DNA from: Bacteroidetes bacterium 41-46 | Lineage (GTDB): Bacteria > Bacteroidota > Bacteroidia > Bacteroidales > UBA932 | Direction of reading: 5' to 3' | Length of the DNA stretch: 64,000 nucleotides | Assembly: GCA_001897515.1 (NCBI GenBank) | Contig: MKTA01000018.1 | Span: 186,001-250,000, forward strand | Shown: positions 50,112-60,760 of the stretch, piece after piece | Layout of the letters: the number at the start of each line of letters is the position of its first letter | How positions within the stretch are numbered: position 1 is the first letter of the stretch | Notes under the pieces: model-generated | Database searches by the model: none | What the model saw: only the letters and a program-made list of their open reading frames with translations | What the model was told of the DNA's origin: nothing | Program-made: the position numbers and the translations under genes

Positions 50112-51125
50112 TTACTTGACTATATCCTCTCTAATTTCAGGAAGCTTCAACAGTAACTGTTTCATCTCCTGCTTATTCAGGCGGTGTGTATTGTGAGAAT
50201 GATAATCCTCCACCTTCGAAATATCCTCCTGGCCTTCTAAGAAAAACTTGTCGTAGTTCAGGTCACGGGCATCAGCCGGAATACGGAAATAGTCCCCCAT
50301 ATCCTCAGAGCGGAACATCTCTTCACGAGTTACTAAAGTTTCGTATAACTTTTCACCATGACGGGTGCCAATCACCTTCACCTCTGTATCTGCCTTATAC
50401 AGTTCTTTCAGTGATGCAGCCAATACCTCAAGCGTGGCTGCAGGCGCCTTCTGTACAAAGAGATCACCCTGGTTACCATGTTCAAAAGCATACAGCACCA
50501 AATCCACTGCATCATCGAGTGTCATCATATAACGGGTCATATTTGGGTCGGTAATGGTTATAGGTTTCCCTGCCTTGATCTGGTCGACCCAAAGCGGAAT
50601 GACAGAACCGCGGCTGGCCATCACATTCCCGTAACGGGTGCAGCAAATAGTGGTAGCAGCCTCATTGCCCAACGAACGCGCTTTGGCAATCGCCACCTTC
50701 TCCATCATCGCCTTGCTGATCCCCATTGCGTTGATAGGATATGCAGCCTTGTCGGTGCTCAGCACTACAACATTCTTCACCCCATGCTCCACAGCCGAAT
50801 CCAGCACATTCTCGGTACCAATCACATTTGTACGCACCGCCTGCATCGGAAAGAACTCGCAAGAAGGTACTTGCTTTAATGCTGCAGCATGAAACACATA
50901 ATCAACACCTCTCATTGCTCCATCTATAGAGCGTTTATCTCGTACATCTCCAATGTAAAACTTGACTTTAGGATTCTGTATCCGGTGACGCATATCGTCC
51001 TGCTTCTTTTCGTCACGGGAGAAAATGCGGATTTCTTTAATATCAGTATCCAGGAAGCGTTTTAAAACCGCGTTCCCGAAGGACCCAGTTCCACCGGTGA
51101 TTAATATTACTTTATCTTTAAACAT
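50112..51125 (-). CDS. capE: UDP-N-acetylglucosamine 4,6-dehydratase / 5-epimerase (CapE/WbjB)
   Basis: A 337-residue SDR: ILITGGTGSFGNAVLKRFL start, FSRDEKKQDDMRH, and the modified catalytic motif in STDKAAYPINAMGISKAMMEK where Met replaces the usual Tyr, as in CapE/FlaA1. It removes water at C4-C6 and inverts C5 to begin L-FucNAc synthesis. Its ATG overlaps the stop of the preceding glycosyltransferase by 1 bp. Confidence 0.94.
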   Translation of the reverse strand: MFKDKVILITGGTGSFGNAVLKRFLDTDIKEIRIFSRDEKKQDDMRHRIQNPKVKFYIGDVRDKRSIDGAMRGVDYVFHAAALKQVPSCEFFPMQAVRTNVIGTENVLDSAVEHGVKNVVVLSTDKAAYPINAMGISKAMMEKVAIAKARSLGNEAATTICCTRYGNVMASRGSVIPLWVDQIKAGKPITITDPNMTRYMMTLDDAVDLVLYAFEHGNQGDLFVQKAPAATLEVLAASLKELYKADTEVKVIGTRHGEKLYETLVTREEMFRSEDMGDYFRIPADARDLNYDKFFLEGQEDISKVEDYHSHNTHRLNKQEMKQLLLKLPEIREDIVK

Positions 51126-52291
51126 TAACTTATAAATTTTAACGATAATAATCTTTCATATTCTATTAATAAAGCATTCCATACAACATTTTGATCATAA
51201 CGAGTTTCCAATAAAGACATTGAATTCTTTGCCATCAAAGAAACCTTTTCTGGATTTTCAATCCACTCGCTCATTTTATCGTATAAGGCTTTTTCGTTTT
51301 TTGGAGGAATGATTTCCCCGTTTTTACCCGGAATTATTATTTCATTGCAACCGTTTATATCTGTTACTATTGAAGGTAATCCCATCGCTCCTGCCTGCAT
51401 CACTACATTAGGAAAACCTTCTCGGTAGCTGGGAAACACCAGTGCATCAGAGATAGCAAGCCAGGGACGAACATCACTTTGATGGCCAACTGGTAGTATA
51501 TTAGGATTTTCGTGTATTGCTTTTATTGTCATTGGTAGCAACGGATCTAAGTTTTCTTCAAAAGGACCCACAAGGATTAGTTTTAAATTCTTATTATTAA
51601 CTTCTAACTTCTCAAAGGCACTTACCAGTTCATTTAATCCTTTATCTCGAACCAAACGACCAACGAATACAAATACAAAGTGAGTGGGTGAGATATTCAG
51701 TTTAGTTTTCAGGGAAAATTTTGTTTCTGGACTTACTTCTGTGGGTGAAAAAAAATTAAGATCAATGCCATTTGAACTACCATTACCTAATACTTTAAGT
51801 TTATCAGAGGAACAAAACTTCTGTTGAAGAATGAAATCCCTTAAACCAAAAGAATTTGGATACACCATGGTAGCGCATGAATATGTCAATTTCTCTACAA
51901 AATCTAGCACCAATCGTTTAAATCCGCGGGTTTCCATCAGGGGCAAACCAGCAACTGTATGTAGCCTTATCGGAACTCCAGCCATCCATCCGGCAATCAT
52001 TCCAAGCATGCCTGCCTTAGGAGTGTGAGTATGGATAATTTGCGGTTTTTCATTTTTTATCAACCGATACATTTTGATGAGCGAAACAAAATCATTCCAC
52101 AAACTCACCTGCCTCTTCATCTCAAGAGACACTATGCGAATTCCCTCGTTTATTGCCACCTCGTTCAAATCATTACCAGGAGATGATACTCCTATCACTT
52201 CAAAGTATTGGTTCATAAAGCGATGCTGACCTTTTAACAGGGTTTTAAGGGAAACAGGAACGGTGGTAATACGAAGAAGTTTTATCTTCAT
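51125..52291 (-). CDS. GT4-family glycosyltransferase
   Basis: A 388-residue GT-B enzyme. Visible marks are HTHTPKAGMLGMIAGWMAGVPIRLHTVAGLP, VFVGRLVRDKGLNELVSAFEKL, the C-terminal SYREGFPNVVMQAGAMGLPSIVTD with the E-x7-E pattern, and a following NGEIIPP loop. The wording near the N terminus resembles glycosyltransferases that act with L-FucNAc donors (WbuB/CapM-like), which fits its place right before capE. Acceptor and linkage are unknown. Confidence 0.88.
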   Translation of the reverse strand: MKIKLLRITTVPVSLKTLLKGQHRFMNQYFEVIGVSSPGNDLNEVAINEGIRIVSLEMKRQVSLWNDFVSLIKMYRLIKNEKPQIIHTHTPKAGMLGMIAGWMAGVPIRLHTVAGLPLMETRGFKRLVLDFVEKLTYSCATMVYPNSFGLRDFILQQKFCSSDKLKVLGNGSSNGIDLNFFSPTEVSPETKFSLKTKLNISPTHFVFVFVGRLVRDKGLNELVSAFEKLEVNNKNLKLILVGPFEENLDPLLPMTIKAIHENPNILPVGHQSDVRPWLAISDALVFPSYREGFPNVVMQAGAMGLPSIVTDINGCNEIIIPGKNGEIIPPKNEKALYDKMSEWIENPEKVSLMAKNSMSLLETRYDQNVVWNALLIEYERLLSLKFIS

Positions 52292-52328
52292 AATAAAGGT
52301 TTAGATGTATTTGAGTTAATCGACATGG

Positions 52329-53495
52329 TTAAGAACTTTTCAAGTTTTTTATTAATAAGTCAAAGTTTGACAAATATTTAGTGTAATTGAAAGGTTGAGA
52401 ACGATAGCAAATATCTTTCATTATTCGAATTCTATCAAAGGGAAGTGTAATTGCTTCTTCTATTCCTTTTTGTAAAGTATCCCTTGAAGTTGTGTCAATT
52501 AGAAATCCATTGACACCATTTGTAATATAATCTTCAATATTGCTTGTGGCATTTGTCAATACAGGGGTACCACACGAAATAGATTCTGCTAATTTTGTAG
52601 GAAATCCGGCATTATTAACCAGACTATTTTCTCGAATAAATAAATTGAAATGAGCTTTTTTCACCTCACTCAATGAATCAATATGTGACATCCTCCCTTT
52701 GAAAAAGATGTTTTCTCTTATGTTTAAAGGTAAATCTGTGGCAAATGATGTTTTATACTGATCTTCTGCAATGCCTATTACTATAAATCTAAATTTTGAA
52801 AATCCATCTTTCTTAATTTGAGACAATATTTGAAGAATGATATCCAGTCTATCCTTTCCTCCTGCTCCGGGAGAACCGGCATAAACGATATTTACAATTT
52901 CTTCAGAACTCTCTGTCTTTTCCACCAAATTCCATTTGTTCATATTCAAATCCACCAACGGTGGCACTTCTATTACATTATTCATCCTCGAATTATAATA
53001 CCTATACAGAAAATGACTTATAGCAATCATTCCATCAAGCTTCGGATGTATTTTTTTCATTCTAAGAGAAGTATCAAGACTCTTTAAAAGGCGAAAAAAT
53101 ATATTTCCAGTTGCTTCATACCATTCAGTACAGTCTGCAATAAGAGGGATATTTTCTTTAAGAGTCCATTTTCTTAATTTATATAATGCAATAGCAGGGA
53201 AGTTATATGCGATTATCATAGTAAGTTTATCATCATTAATGAATTGACTATACTGTTTTATCGAAGTTAAGTAAGATAACCATTGTTTTAGATCTGCTGG
53301 GTATTCTAAATTTATATACTCAAATCCCTCAAAAATTTCTATTCTGTTGCAAACCGATTTATCTCTTGACAATCCAATTAAAAAAGTATAGTAACCTAAA
53401 TCTCTAAATGCCTTAGCATTTGACACAACTCTGTGTGCAGCCGCATTTTTATCAGGTAACTCAAAACCACCAATGTATAAAATTGATTTCTTCAA
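52329..53495 (-). CDS. Glycosyltransferase (GT4-like)
   Basis: A 388-residue GT-B protein. It starts with TTG (MKKSILYIGGFELPDKNAAAHRV); the conserved N terminus leaves no room for another start. Later parts include IVYAGSPGAGGKDRLDIILQIL and a C-terminal KLAESISCGTPVLTNATSNIEDY donor site. It lies 8 bp after the acetyltransferase gene. The text is AT-richer than the cap genes to its left. Confidence 0.8.
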   Translation of the reverse strand: MKKSILYIGGFELPDKNAAAHRVVSNAKAFRDLGYYTFLIGLSRDKSVCNRIEIFEGFEYINLEYPADLKQWLSYLTSIKQYSQFINDDKLTMIIAYNFPAIALYKLRKWTLKENIPLIADCTEWYEATGNIFFRLLKSLDTSLRMKKIHPKLDGMIAISHFLYRYYNSRMNNVIEVPPLVDLNMNKWNLVEKTESSEEIVNIVYAGSPGAGGKDRLDIILQILSQIKKDGFSKFRFIVIGIAEDQYKTSFATDLPLNIRENIFFKGRMSHIDSLSEVKKAHFNLFIRENSLVNNAGFPTKLAESISCGTPVLTNATSNIEDYITNGVNGFLIDTTSRDTLQKGIEEAITLPFDRIRIMKDICYRSQPFNYTKYLSNFDLLIKNLKSS

Positions 53496-53503
53496 CTTAT
53501 TAA

Positions 53504-54049
53504 CTAATTATTTTGTCTAAGAAAATATTCTTTCAACGCATCATCTTTAACTTTCCCTTTCAAATCCCCCAACCCTAAAGACTTATTTTTTAACCCTTCC
53601 AGATAATCATCGGTTGATTTAATAAACCGGGCTGGTACTCCACCTACCACACTATTATCAGGTACATCTTTGGTGACGACTGAACCTGCTGCGATTACAC
53701 AATTATTGCCAATAGTTACACCGGGCATAATAATACTCCTTACACCAATGTAAACATCATTTTTAATTGTAATAGGAGCTGTATATTCAAGTGTAGGAAT
53801 TTTATCACGAAATAATAATGTACCTCCATCATGATTAACAAATAATACTTCTTTAGTTATATATACATTATCACCCAATGTTATACACCAGGGCTCAGTA
53901 CTCAACATGTTATATGGATTGCCATATATGTGAACATTCTTACCCATCTTAACTCCTCTCCAACGAGCATAACCCTCGTGATCGAGCAGAGCGTATGTCT
54001 TTGAAAATGATACTGTTAGTATTTTTTTTACTAATTTCAGTATTTTCAT
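53504..54049 (-). CDS. Acyltransferase, left-handed beta-helix (CatB/WcaF-like)
   Basis: A 181-residue enzyme starting [13 protein letters not shown]; the ATG overlaps the stop of the upstream gene (ATGA). Hexapeptide repeats run from ~30 to 155 ([67 protein letters not shown]). The active histidine is in FVNHDGG. It probably O-acetylates a sugar in the repeat unit. The C terminus is charged and helical. Confidence 0.87.
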   Translation of the reverse strand: MKILKLVKKILTVSFSKTYALLDHEGYARWRGVKMGKNVHIYGNPYNMLSTEPWCITLGDNVYITKEVLFVNHDGGTLLFRDKIPTLEYTAPITIKNDVYIGVRSIIMPGVTIGNNCVIAAGSVVTKDVPDNSVVGGVPARFIKSTDDYLEGLKNKSLGLGDLKGKVKDDALKEYFLRQNN

Positions 54050-54363
54050 TTTTTGGTTAGTTTTATTATTTTTGATTTTGTATCTGTAACATAATGTCTC
54101 GTGCCATTCTTCATTACAATTACAGTTGTTCCTATTTCTCCACAATAAGGATTATCAAGATAAGCAATTTCATTTTTGTTAATTGTAATCGGAGTGTCTT
54201 TAATTGGACCCAGGTAAGCTCCGCCTGCAATCGTGACAGTAATTAAGTCAGAAGTGTTATTAAATCTTCTGTAGAAGTACTTAATTATTCCTCCAACAAT
54301 TAAAATGCCAACACCTGAAAAAATCCATTCCTTGTTTTCTATGATAGTATTGATGATATTCAT
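54046..54363 (-). CDS. Small membrane-anchored protein
   Basis: A 105-residue protein with one N-terminal helix ([19 protein letters not shown]) and a beta-rich tail ([20 protein letters not shown], then [18 protein letters not shown]). I do not recognise a family. It overlaps the acyltransferase by 4 bp and is probably translated with it, but a catalytic role in sugar assembly is not apparent. Confidence 0.6.
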   Translation of the reverse strand: MNIINTIIENKEWIFSGVGILIVGGIIKYFYRRFNNTSDLITVTIAGGAYLGPIKDTPITINKNEIAYLDNPYCGEIGTTVIVMKNGTRHYVTDTKSKIIKLTKK

Positions 54364-54532
54364 GATGGGATTTATTTATTAGCATTCTGAATAAATTCTC
54401 TCATTAAGTCAATGGATGTTTTCATGGAACTAGCTTTATTTTGTATTTTTGGTTATCATTTAATCTGTTTTTCTTCATTTTTTCTGTGAATCTCCCATAG
54501 CATGCCTTTTTAAAACGGACATATAAGACAAA

Positions 54533-55732
54533 TTAAATGTTGACAATAAAATCAATGATTTTTCTTGTTTGTACTTTATGATTTTTTTGACTTAAGATAA
54601 ATTTATGGGCTTTGTGTCTATAATTATTTCTTTCTTCTGTCGACATTGTACATACCTTCTGAATTGTATTTTTAAGTTCACTGACAGAATCATCAAGAGG
54701 AACAAAGCAAAATTCAATATATTCTTGAGGAACACCCTCCAGTTTATACATGATTACTGGTGTACCTGAGGCGAGATATTCCATTGTTTTAGATGGGAAT
54801 GAATATTTTGTATATTCCCCACCAGAGGGGCGAGGATTAACTAATACATTAGCCTTCTTCTGCATTGCCTGAACTTCTGTAGTAGGTAAAAGACCCCAGT
54901 ATTTTATCCTAGCGTCATTTTTTGATCTTTCCTCGATTTCTTCAACACATTCCCCACCGCCACAGAACCATAATTTATAATCTTTTTGAGTAATTAAACT
55001 GAATGTATCTAATAACTTAATGATTCCGTATTTTCTTGTCAATGCTCCTGTATATAAAACAATTTTATCATCAGTAGCTTGTGTAGTGGAATCTATAATG
55101 TTCGTTGATGAAGAATCGTAAATACCTTCTATTACTAAAAATGGTTTGTGTCCAATACTGAGTCGATCTACCATATAAGGAGTTAGTACAACAAATGAAT
55201 CAATAAATTTTATATTATTTTTTATAGATTTGGAGTCTAGTTTTTTTAATCCTAAAAATCTATAGATTTTATTGGCGTTTATAAATTCAGGTAAATCAGG
55301 AACAATCTGACATAAGGATAGGTCAGGGTGTATATTTTTAACTTCAATTGCAGCACTCATTAAATCGTTTATTAATGCATAAATTATTATACACTTCTTA
55401 CCTGAAGTATGATTATACCATTCTAATATTTCGTAAATCAATTTCTTCTTTTTAGTTTGTATAATTGGAACATTAATAAAACTAATACACTTTCCTTTAT
55501 ATGATGAACCAGAGAAATCACATCCTTTAAAAAACAATCTTTTATATCCAAAAGGAAAAGTGCTTAAAAAAGGAGCTGTTAGAACAGAAAAATCTTTTAA
55601 ATTCTCTTCTAAGCCCTTAATTATTGACCATTGAAAATTATTTGCTGCAAATTGTAATCCTTTTTTACTGTTTGCTTCTATAGTTTTATATAATTCAGCA
55701 GGATACATACCTCCTAAAAATAAGATTTCCAT
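54533..55732 (-). CDS. Glycosyltransferase (GT4-like)
   Basis: A 399-residue GT-B protein. N-terminal FLGGMYPAELYKTIEANSKKG, middle VLYTGALTRKYGIIKLLDTF, C-terminal LVNPRPSGGEYTKYSFPSKTMEYLASGTPVIMY with the donor-binding acidic residues. It is very AT-rich. The flanks (54364-54532 and 55733-55969) are non-coding and AT-rich. Confidence 0.82.
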   Translation of the reverse strand: MEILFLGGMYPAELYKTIEANSKKGLQFAANNFQWSIIKGLEENLKDFSVLTAPFLSTFPFGYKRLFFKGCDFSGSSYKGKCISFINVPIIQTKKKKLIYEILEWYNHTSGKKCIIIYALINDLMSAAIEVKNIHPDLSLCQIVPDLPEFINANKIYRFLGLKKLDSKSIKNNIKFIDSFVVLTPYMVDRLSIGHKPFLVIEGIYDSSSTNIIDSTTQATDDKIVLYTGALTRKYGIIKLLDTFSLITQKDYKLWFCGGGECVEEIEERSKNDARIKYWGLLPTTEVQAMQKKANVLVNPRPSGGEYTKYSFPSKTMEYLASGTPVIMYKLEGVPQEYIEFCFVPLDDSVSELKNTIQKVCTMSTEERNNYRHKAHKFILSQKNHKVQTRKIIDFIVNI

Positions 55733-55969
55733 ATTAATTGTTTTCCATTACTTAGTAGATAATAGTCTTCTCATGTGAATTCTATTTAATATAAATGATC
55801 TTGAATAGATATTGATTGTACACATTCACCGAAAATAAAACACACTGCATACATAAATTAATTTCCCCTGTGGTCTAAATTTGTGGGTGTATTATAGTTC
55901 TAGATTTAATTGTTTATTAATTCCCGTCCATAATTATTAGACAATTACATAAACTAAAAAAAATAAATA

Positions 55970-57175
55970 TCAAAATTTAATTTTTAAGTATATATATATA
56001 ATTATCGATGTGAATACAGCGCAACCATACATATGATCCTCCATATAATTACCGACGAAATTCATTAATGGTAACGTTACAATTACGCCAAAAACCAGCA
56101 GACTAAATATTGATATAACTCCCTTTCGAGGCATAAGCAAGTAAACAATATATGAATATAAAAGTGTAAAGAGAATTGTAAAAATAACTCCAAAATCATA
56201 GGTCAAAATTGTAACTAGACCAATGAATTTATAATAGTGATTTGGCCATATGTTCTGTCTTATCTCTACATTAGTCAAATCAGGTTTCGCATTAAAAAAG
56301 GAGCTAACCCAATCAATGAATGAATCAGATAGTTCTCCATTCAAAGATGTTAAATGGTAATTGCTCAGGAGTTCCACTCCATGTTTATACCATTGACCGC
56401 CATAATCTAATAATCCAGCTAATGTACCAGAATCAAAACTCTCACCAGTACTAAATCTGTTTACAGAAATAATCATAAAAACGATTAGAATAAGAGATAT
56501 AAAGCAAATTGCAATCCGTTTTATAATTTTGAGTGTAGCTTTATTGTAAGATTGAAAAAGTAGTATTAAATATAAAATATATAGAAAACTGAAAAGAATT
56601 AATGCAGAGCGCGAAAAATACACTAACATGCGGAGAGGCATTGAAAGAGAAGCAATCAAAAAAAGTATCGCTCTTTTGTATTTTTTACAATATAAATAAT
56701 AGAAATGAAAGCCTAATGAAAAGAATGATGTACTTGAAAAAAAAGAGGAAAGAGTCAAAAATTTTGTATTTATTGGGACCATCATAAAAATGTCTTGCTG
56801 ATAATTTCGTTGTCCTTTAAATAATGAATATTCTGTTACTGAAGACCATACAATTATTACAAAGGATGCTGAAACAATTAAGGCGAAGAAATTTATTACA
56901 AGTATTATTCTTGATAAGGTTTCAATTTTTTTAGAGTCAGGAACATAGATATTGGTTACTTTTCCATATTTAACATATGGTAAAATCATATTAAATAAAA
57001 TGATTACAATAAATAAAATACTTAATACACTTTCAACTGAATTTATTGAAGGCAAATAATTTGATAAATATGCACAAATAACGGATATGACAAAAAATAG
57101 AGCAAGGATTACAGAAATAGATCTACTCCTCCAAATCAATATAATGTATAAGATAAAAAAAATAATAAAAAACAT
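55970..57175 (-). CDS. wzy: O-antigen / capsule repeat polymerase (Wzy-like)
   Basis: A hydrophobic protein of 401 residues from the ATG at 57173-57175 (407 from a TTG 18 bp upstream). About ten membrane segments are seen, with a long periplasmic loop around residues 255-320 (STGESFDSGTLAGLLDYGGQW, then LSDSFIDWVSSFFNAKPDLTNVEIRQNIWPNHYYKFIG). This topology and the EIRQN...WP text fit oligosaccharide repeat-unit polymerases. It joins repeat units made by the neighbouring transferases after Wzx flipping. Confidence 0.8.
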   Translation of the reverse strand: MFFIIFFILYIILIWRSRSISVILALFFVISVICAYLSNYLPSINSVESVLSILFIVIILFNMILPYVKYGKVTNIYVPDSKKIETLSRIILVINFFALIVSASFVIIVWSSVTEYSLFKGQRNYQQDIFMMVPINTKFLTLSSFFSSTSFFSLGFHFYYLYCKKYKRAILFLIASLSMPLRMLVYFSRSALILFSFLYILYLILLFQSYNKATLKIIKRIAICFISLILIVFMIISVNRFSTGESFDSGTLAGLLDYGGQWYKHGVELLSNYHLTSLNGELSDSFIDWVSSFFNAKPDLTNVEIRQNIWPNHYYKFIGLVTILTYDFGVIFTILFTLLYSYIVYLLMPRKGVISIFSLLVFGVIVTLPLMNFVGNYMEDHMYGCAVFTSIIIYIYLKIKF

Positions 57176-57229
57176 AAATATTAATATATCCAATTAAATA
57201 TATTGACAAAAAGATAAATAAATTTTAAT

Positions 57230-58774
57230 CTAGTTGCTTTCATTTTTTGGAATAACCAATTTCTCTATTTGTATGTGAAATATAACAAAAAAAGTTTTTT
57301 TTAATCGTCGAATGAAACCGGTTATTAAGAAATACAAAGTACGAGAACCCATGATTTTTTTCCAGTTAATAAGCGTCACAGGGATGTTAAAATTCAATAT
57401 CTTAATTTTTGAATATTCCCAATTAAAATCAATAAATGACCCACTATCCCATTTTTCATTCATAAGATAATACCCATATTTTATAGCCGCAATTCTATCT
57501 TTAGGCTTGAGTGGAAGTGAAATAATATCAATTAACTCTTCACGCGTCTTTGGTATATAGCAAGCGTCCAAAAAATAATATTGCGCTCCAGCTAGTAATA
57601 TTGTTGGTTTTCCCCAAAATACAGATTCGACTCCGATGGTAGATCCAAATACAATTACAACATCTGCTTTATCAAGTAATGAATATGAACTAACAAGAGA
57701 ATTTCCTTCAATTACATAAAAATTATCGCCATTTAAAGTTTTAAGCGATTCAGCATAAGAATATTTGACAGATGAAAGATTTGGGTGAATTCGAAGAGTT
57801 ATATTAATTAAAGAATTATTTCGAAATGTATTCTTCAAATACTTTAAACCCTCTAATTGGGTCGAAAATATTGAATATTTTTCATATTCTTCACCAAGAG
57901 ATGCATATTCGTCTTCGGAACTATTAAATATAACAACATTCAATTTGTTGCTATCCCAAAATTGGGGAATAAAACCGGATAGTTGATTGATAGTATATAT
58001 TTTATCTCCAGCATACAAAGCATTTCTGCGACGTTCAAAAAAAGATGAGCCAATTTTAATTTTTTCTTGTAGTGGGATAGATAAGTCATCCCAAAATTGG
58101 TTAATCATTAAATTAATACCCTCTAATTGATGTGGCGTAAAATTTAATGCTTTAAATTTATATTTTCTAGATATACCATAAATTGCTTCAATAGTTGTAA
58201 ATGGAATATTGTGCTTTAAGGCAATTTCCCATGCAGGGCGACTATCGGCAAACCTTCCGTTCAAAAGGTAAATCTCGCTTGGTGAGATTAATGTCAACGC
58301 ATTTTCAATAGCTATGATTGAAAGAATGCTATTTCTTAAATTTTCATTGAAAAACAATTTAAATTTTTCATCAATTAGTGGATATAAATTTCTAGTTTGA
58401 GAAATATATCCAGAAAAAGCTGCAATCCCAATTGAAATGTTTTTGTATTTTATTTTTTTAATTTCCTCAATCGATTCATACGAAAAATTGATTGCACGTA
58501 CTTCTTCTTTTTGGTACTCTTCAACAATATTATCCATTGATACAAAATTTATATTTTGCTCAAATAATTTCATCTCTTTTTTAAAATTATGACAACACTC
58601 TGAACAGATAATCCTATTCCCACTAATATTATTGAAACATTGGCTCATCAATTTGTCGCAAAACAATAAATGTATTTTATAGCCTTTATTAGATAAAGAT
58701 AGAGCTTCATCATAAAAAATACCGCGACTTTGTGTACATGGAGATAAAGAAGATTGGAATAATATAGTTTTCAT
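57230..58774 (-). CDS. Capsule polysaccharide biosynthesis / putative glycosyltransferase
   Basis: A 514-residue soluble protein starting MKTILFQSSLSPCTQSRGIF. It has a CSECC cluster near 38-41 of the FCDKLMSQCFNN region and, towards the end, a GT-B-like donor half (VVIFGSTIGVESVFWGKPTILLAGAQYYF), typical of surface-carbohydrate transferases of the Kdo/CDP-glycerol type. The exact family is not certain. It lies between Wzx and Wzy in transcription order. Confidence 0.65.
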   Translation of the reverse strand: MKTILFQSSLSPCTQSRGIFYDEALSLSNKGYKIHLLFCDKLMSQCFNNISGNRIICSECCHNFKKEMKLFEQNINFVSMDNIVEEYQKEEVRAINFSYESIEEIKKIKYKNISIGIAAFSGYISQTRNLYPLIDEKFKLFFNENLRNSILSIIAIENALTLISPSEIYLLNGRFADSRPAWEIALKHNIPFTTIEAIYGISRKYKFKALNFTPHQLEGINLMINQFWDDLSIPLQEKIKIGSSFFERRRNALYAGDKIYTINQLSGFIPQFWDSNKLNVVIFNSSEDEYASLGEEYEKYSIFSTQLEGLKYLKNTFRNNSLINITLRIHPNLSSVKYSYAESLKTLNGDNFYVIEGNSLVSSYSLLDKADVVIVFGSTIGVESVFWGKPTILLAGAQYYFLDACYIPKTREELIDIISLPLKPKDRIAAIKYGYYLMNEKWDSGSFIDFNWEYSKIKILNFNIPVTLINWKKIMGSRTLYFLITGFIRRLKKTFFVIFHIQIEKLVIPKNESN

Positions 58775-58936
58775 AAAATATTAACTCGGATTAGATATAT
58801 ATATATTTGAGTGCTTAGAAATAATAATATATCAGTTTATTTAGATAAATATGAGGAGATATTAATTCTCTATGTTGAATTAAAGTGATAGTTATAAAAT
58901 AATATCTGGTAGATTACAATTATTAGAAATCATTTA

Positions 58937-60346
58937 TCAAATTTCTTTGTTCTTTAGGCTAATAAAAAACACAAATGAAATAATAATAATAGTTATTAGT
59001 ATTTTAATAGATATATAGGTTTTTGAAAAAAGATATCCCAAAATTGTTAGAATGGCCATTGTCATAAATAGATAAATAAGTATCTTAAGATTCCCAAGTA
59101 GCGCTTTAGTTATTTCTCTGAAATAAGGTACTATGAACGGAATTGCTAATTGAGACCAATATGAAATAAGTGCAACGTAAATTGCAACTTTATAATTAAA
59201 TAATGGTAAAAATACAAAATTAAGAATAATATTAAGTGAAGCAGGAATGAATACTAACCATAATATTTTTGTCGTCTTTTCCTCAATAAAGGCGATGGTG
59301 GAAATAAATGTATAAAAGGGGAATGCTGCATTTGCAAAGCTTATAAATATTGCTATTTTTGAAGCTGGTTGTAAATCTGCATTACGGATGAGCAATTCAT
59401 ATATTTCAGGCATCCAAATTGCAAATGTTAACGATGAGAGTAAGGCAATTATTTGACAAAAGAAAAATAATGTTTTTAATTTTATGAAATTTCGTTCTCT
59501 GTATAATTCCTGGATTCTTGGAGCTATTGAAATTATTAATGCAGTGGTAATTACAGTTATGTAATCACCCATTATGTAACCATTTGTATATATGCCAATA
59601 TCGTTAATACTTATATTTAACCAATCCATTATGATTCTCGCAGAGCTTGAAATTAACACAAAACCTAATGTATGAGGAATAATTGGTAGAGATATTGTCA
59701 ACCATTTTTTTATTCTGTTGAAATCATAAAAAAAAATAGGAATAATTTTTTCTTGATACCATAATTGATACGAGAAAGCAATGAATGCTACAATCGCAGA
59801 TGCACTTGAACCAATTATCCAACCTAAAAAACCCATTTTAAAAAAATAAATCAAAATGAAAGTAATAAATATGCCACAAATCCCTGAAATTAAATTTATT
59901 ATTACAAGTGGTCTTGGCTTATAAATTAACGGATAGTAATGCTTCGCAAGAGTAGTGTTGCCATTAAGTATAATAGGTAAACACGCACAAACAGCAGTTA
60001 AAAACTTCAATTTCCCGTTGACTTGGATCAATGAAAAATACATAATTATTCCGTAAATAATCCCAAATATTACGCCAGAAATAATAAGTAAAACAAGAAT
60101 TCTTCCCCAAACCTTTCTAAAATGATTTTTATAAATATAGAAACTGTTTGTGAGATGGATATTCAAACCTAGAGTTGCAATAACGATGAAAATACCTGAA
60201 TAAGAGTTAATTATTCCAATAATCCCATAATCAAATGGAGTCAAATAAGGAGTGATAAATGGAAGGATGAATAAATTTATAATTGTCGTTATCCTAGGAA
60301 TCACACCAAACCAAACAGAATTAATAAACGCTTGTTTAACTCTCAT
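58937..60346 (-). CDS. wzx: Polysaccharide flippase (Wzx-like)
   Basis: A 469-residue membrane protein with 12-14 helices. It begins MRVKQAFINSVWFGVIPRITTIINLFILPFITPYLTPFDYG, a classical MATE/Wzx opening, and has the mid-protein IPHTLGFVLISSSARIIMDWLNI segment. It moves undecaprenyl-linked repeat units across the inner membrane. It is intact; the IS3-family element lies 73 bp upstream of its start and may change its expression. Confidence 0.9.
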   Translation of the reverse strand: MRVKQAFINSVWFGVIPRITTIINLFILPFITPYLTPFDYGIIGIINSYSGIFIVIATLGLNIHLTNSFYIYKNHFRKVWGRILVLLIISGVIFGIIYGIIMYFSLIQVNGKLKFLTAVCACLPIILNGNTTLAKHYYPLIYKPRPLVIINLISGICGIFITFILIYFFKMGFLGWIIGSSASAIVAFIAFSYQLWYQEKIIPIFFYDFNRIKKWLTISLPIIPHTLGFVLISSSARIIMDWLNISINDIGIYTNGYIMGDYITVITTALIISIAPRIQELYRERNFIKLKTLFFFCQIIALLSSLTFAIWMPEIYELLIRNADLQPASKIAIFISFANAAFPFYTFISTIAFIEEKTTKILWLVFIPASLNIILNFVFLPLFNYKVAIYVALISYWSQLAIPFIVPYFREITKALLGNLKILIYLFMTMAILTILGYLFSKTYISIKILITIIIISFVFFISLKNKEI

Positions 60347-60460
60347 TGAAGGAACAATATTTTATGTATATACTCATAATGTGAGACAATAATTGGCATT
60401 TTGGAATTACTAAATTAGTTGGGACACATGGTTAAGCACAAAAGGTTACTTTTGTGTATT

Positions 60461-60760
60461 ATGAGAAGACAACGTATGCATTTTGACAAAGCATTTAAAG
60501 ACAATGCAGTCAAGTTAAGTTTAGAGCGCAAAAATGTTTCGGAACTTGCGCAAGAATTAGGAATAGAGCCATTTTTGTTATATCGATGGCGTAAAGAATT
60601 CCGGGAGAAAGGAGATTCATGCTTTCCCGGTAATGGTATCCAGTCTCTCAGTGAAGAGAGTAGAAGAATCGTAGAGCTTGAAAAGCGTTTAAATGACGCT
60701 GAGATAGAACGTGATATATTAAAAAAAGCTTTAGGCATCATCTCCAAGAGCGGTCGTTGA
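60461..60760 (+). CDS. IS3-family transposase OrfA
   Basis: A 99-residue DNA-binding protein from the ATG at 60461 (an ATG at 60428 is inside the terminal repeat). The HTH (AFKDNAVKLSLERKNVSELAQELGIEPFLLYRWRKEF) is followed by a leucine-zipper helix (IVELEKRLNDAEIERDILKKAL). A run of seven A at 60721-60727 (A AAA AAA G in frame) is a slippery site for -1 frameshifting into orfB. Confidence 0.9.
   Translation: MRRQRMHFDKAFKDNAVKLSLERKNVSELAQELGIEPFLLYRWRKEFREKGDSCFPGNGIQSLSEESRRIVELEKRLNDAEIERDILKKALGIISKSGR

Noticed and set aside
60382-60397. TGAGACAATAATTGGC resembling the IS right end just outside the IS
   Set aside because: The match to the IS end is partial (TGAGACAA then scattered) and may be chance; there is not enough to claim a second IS remnant.
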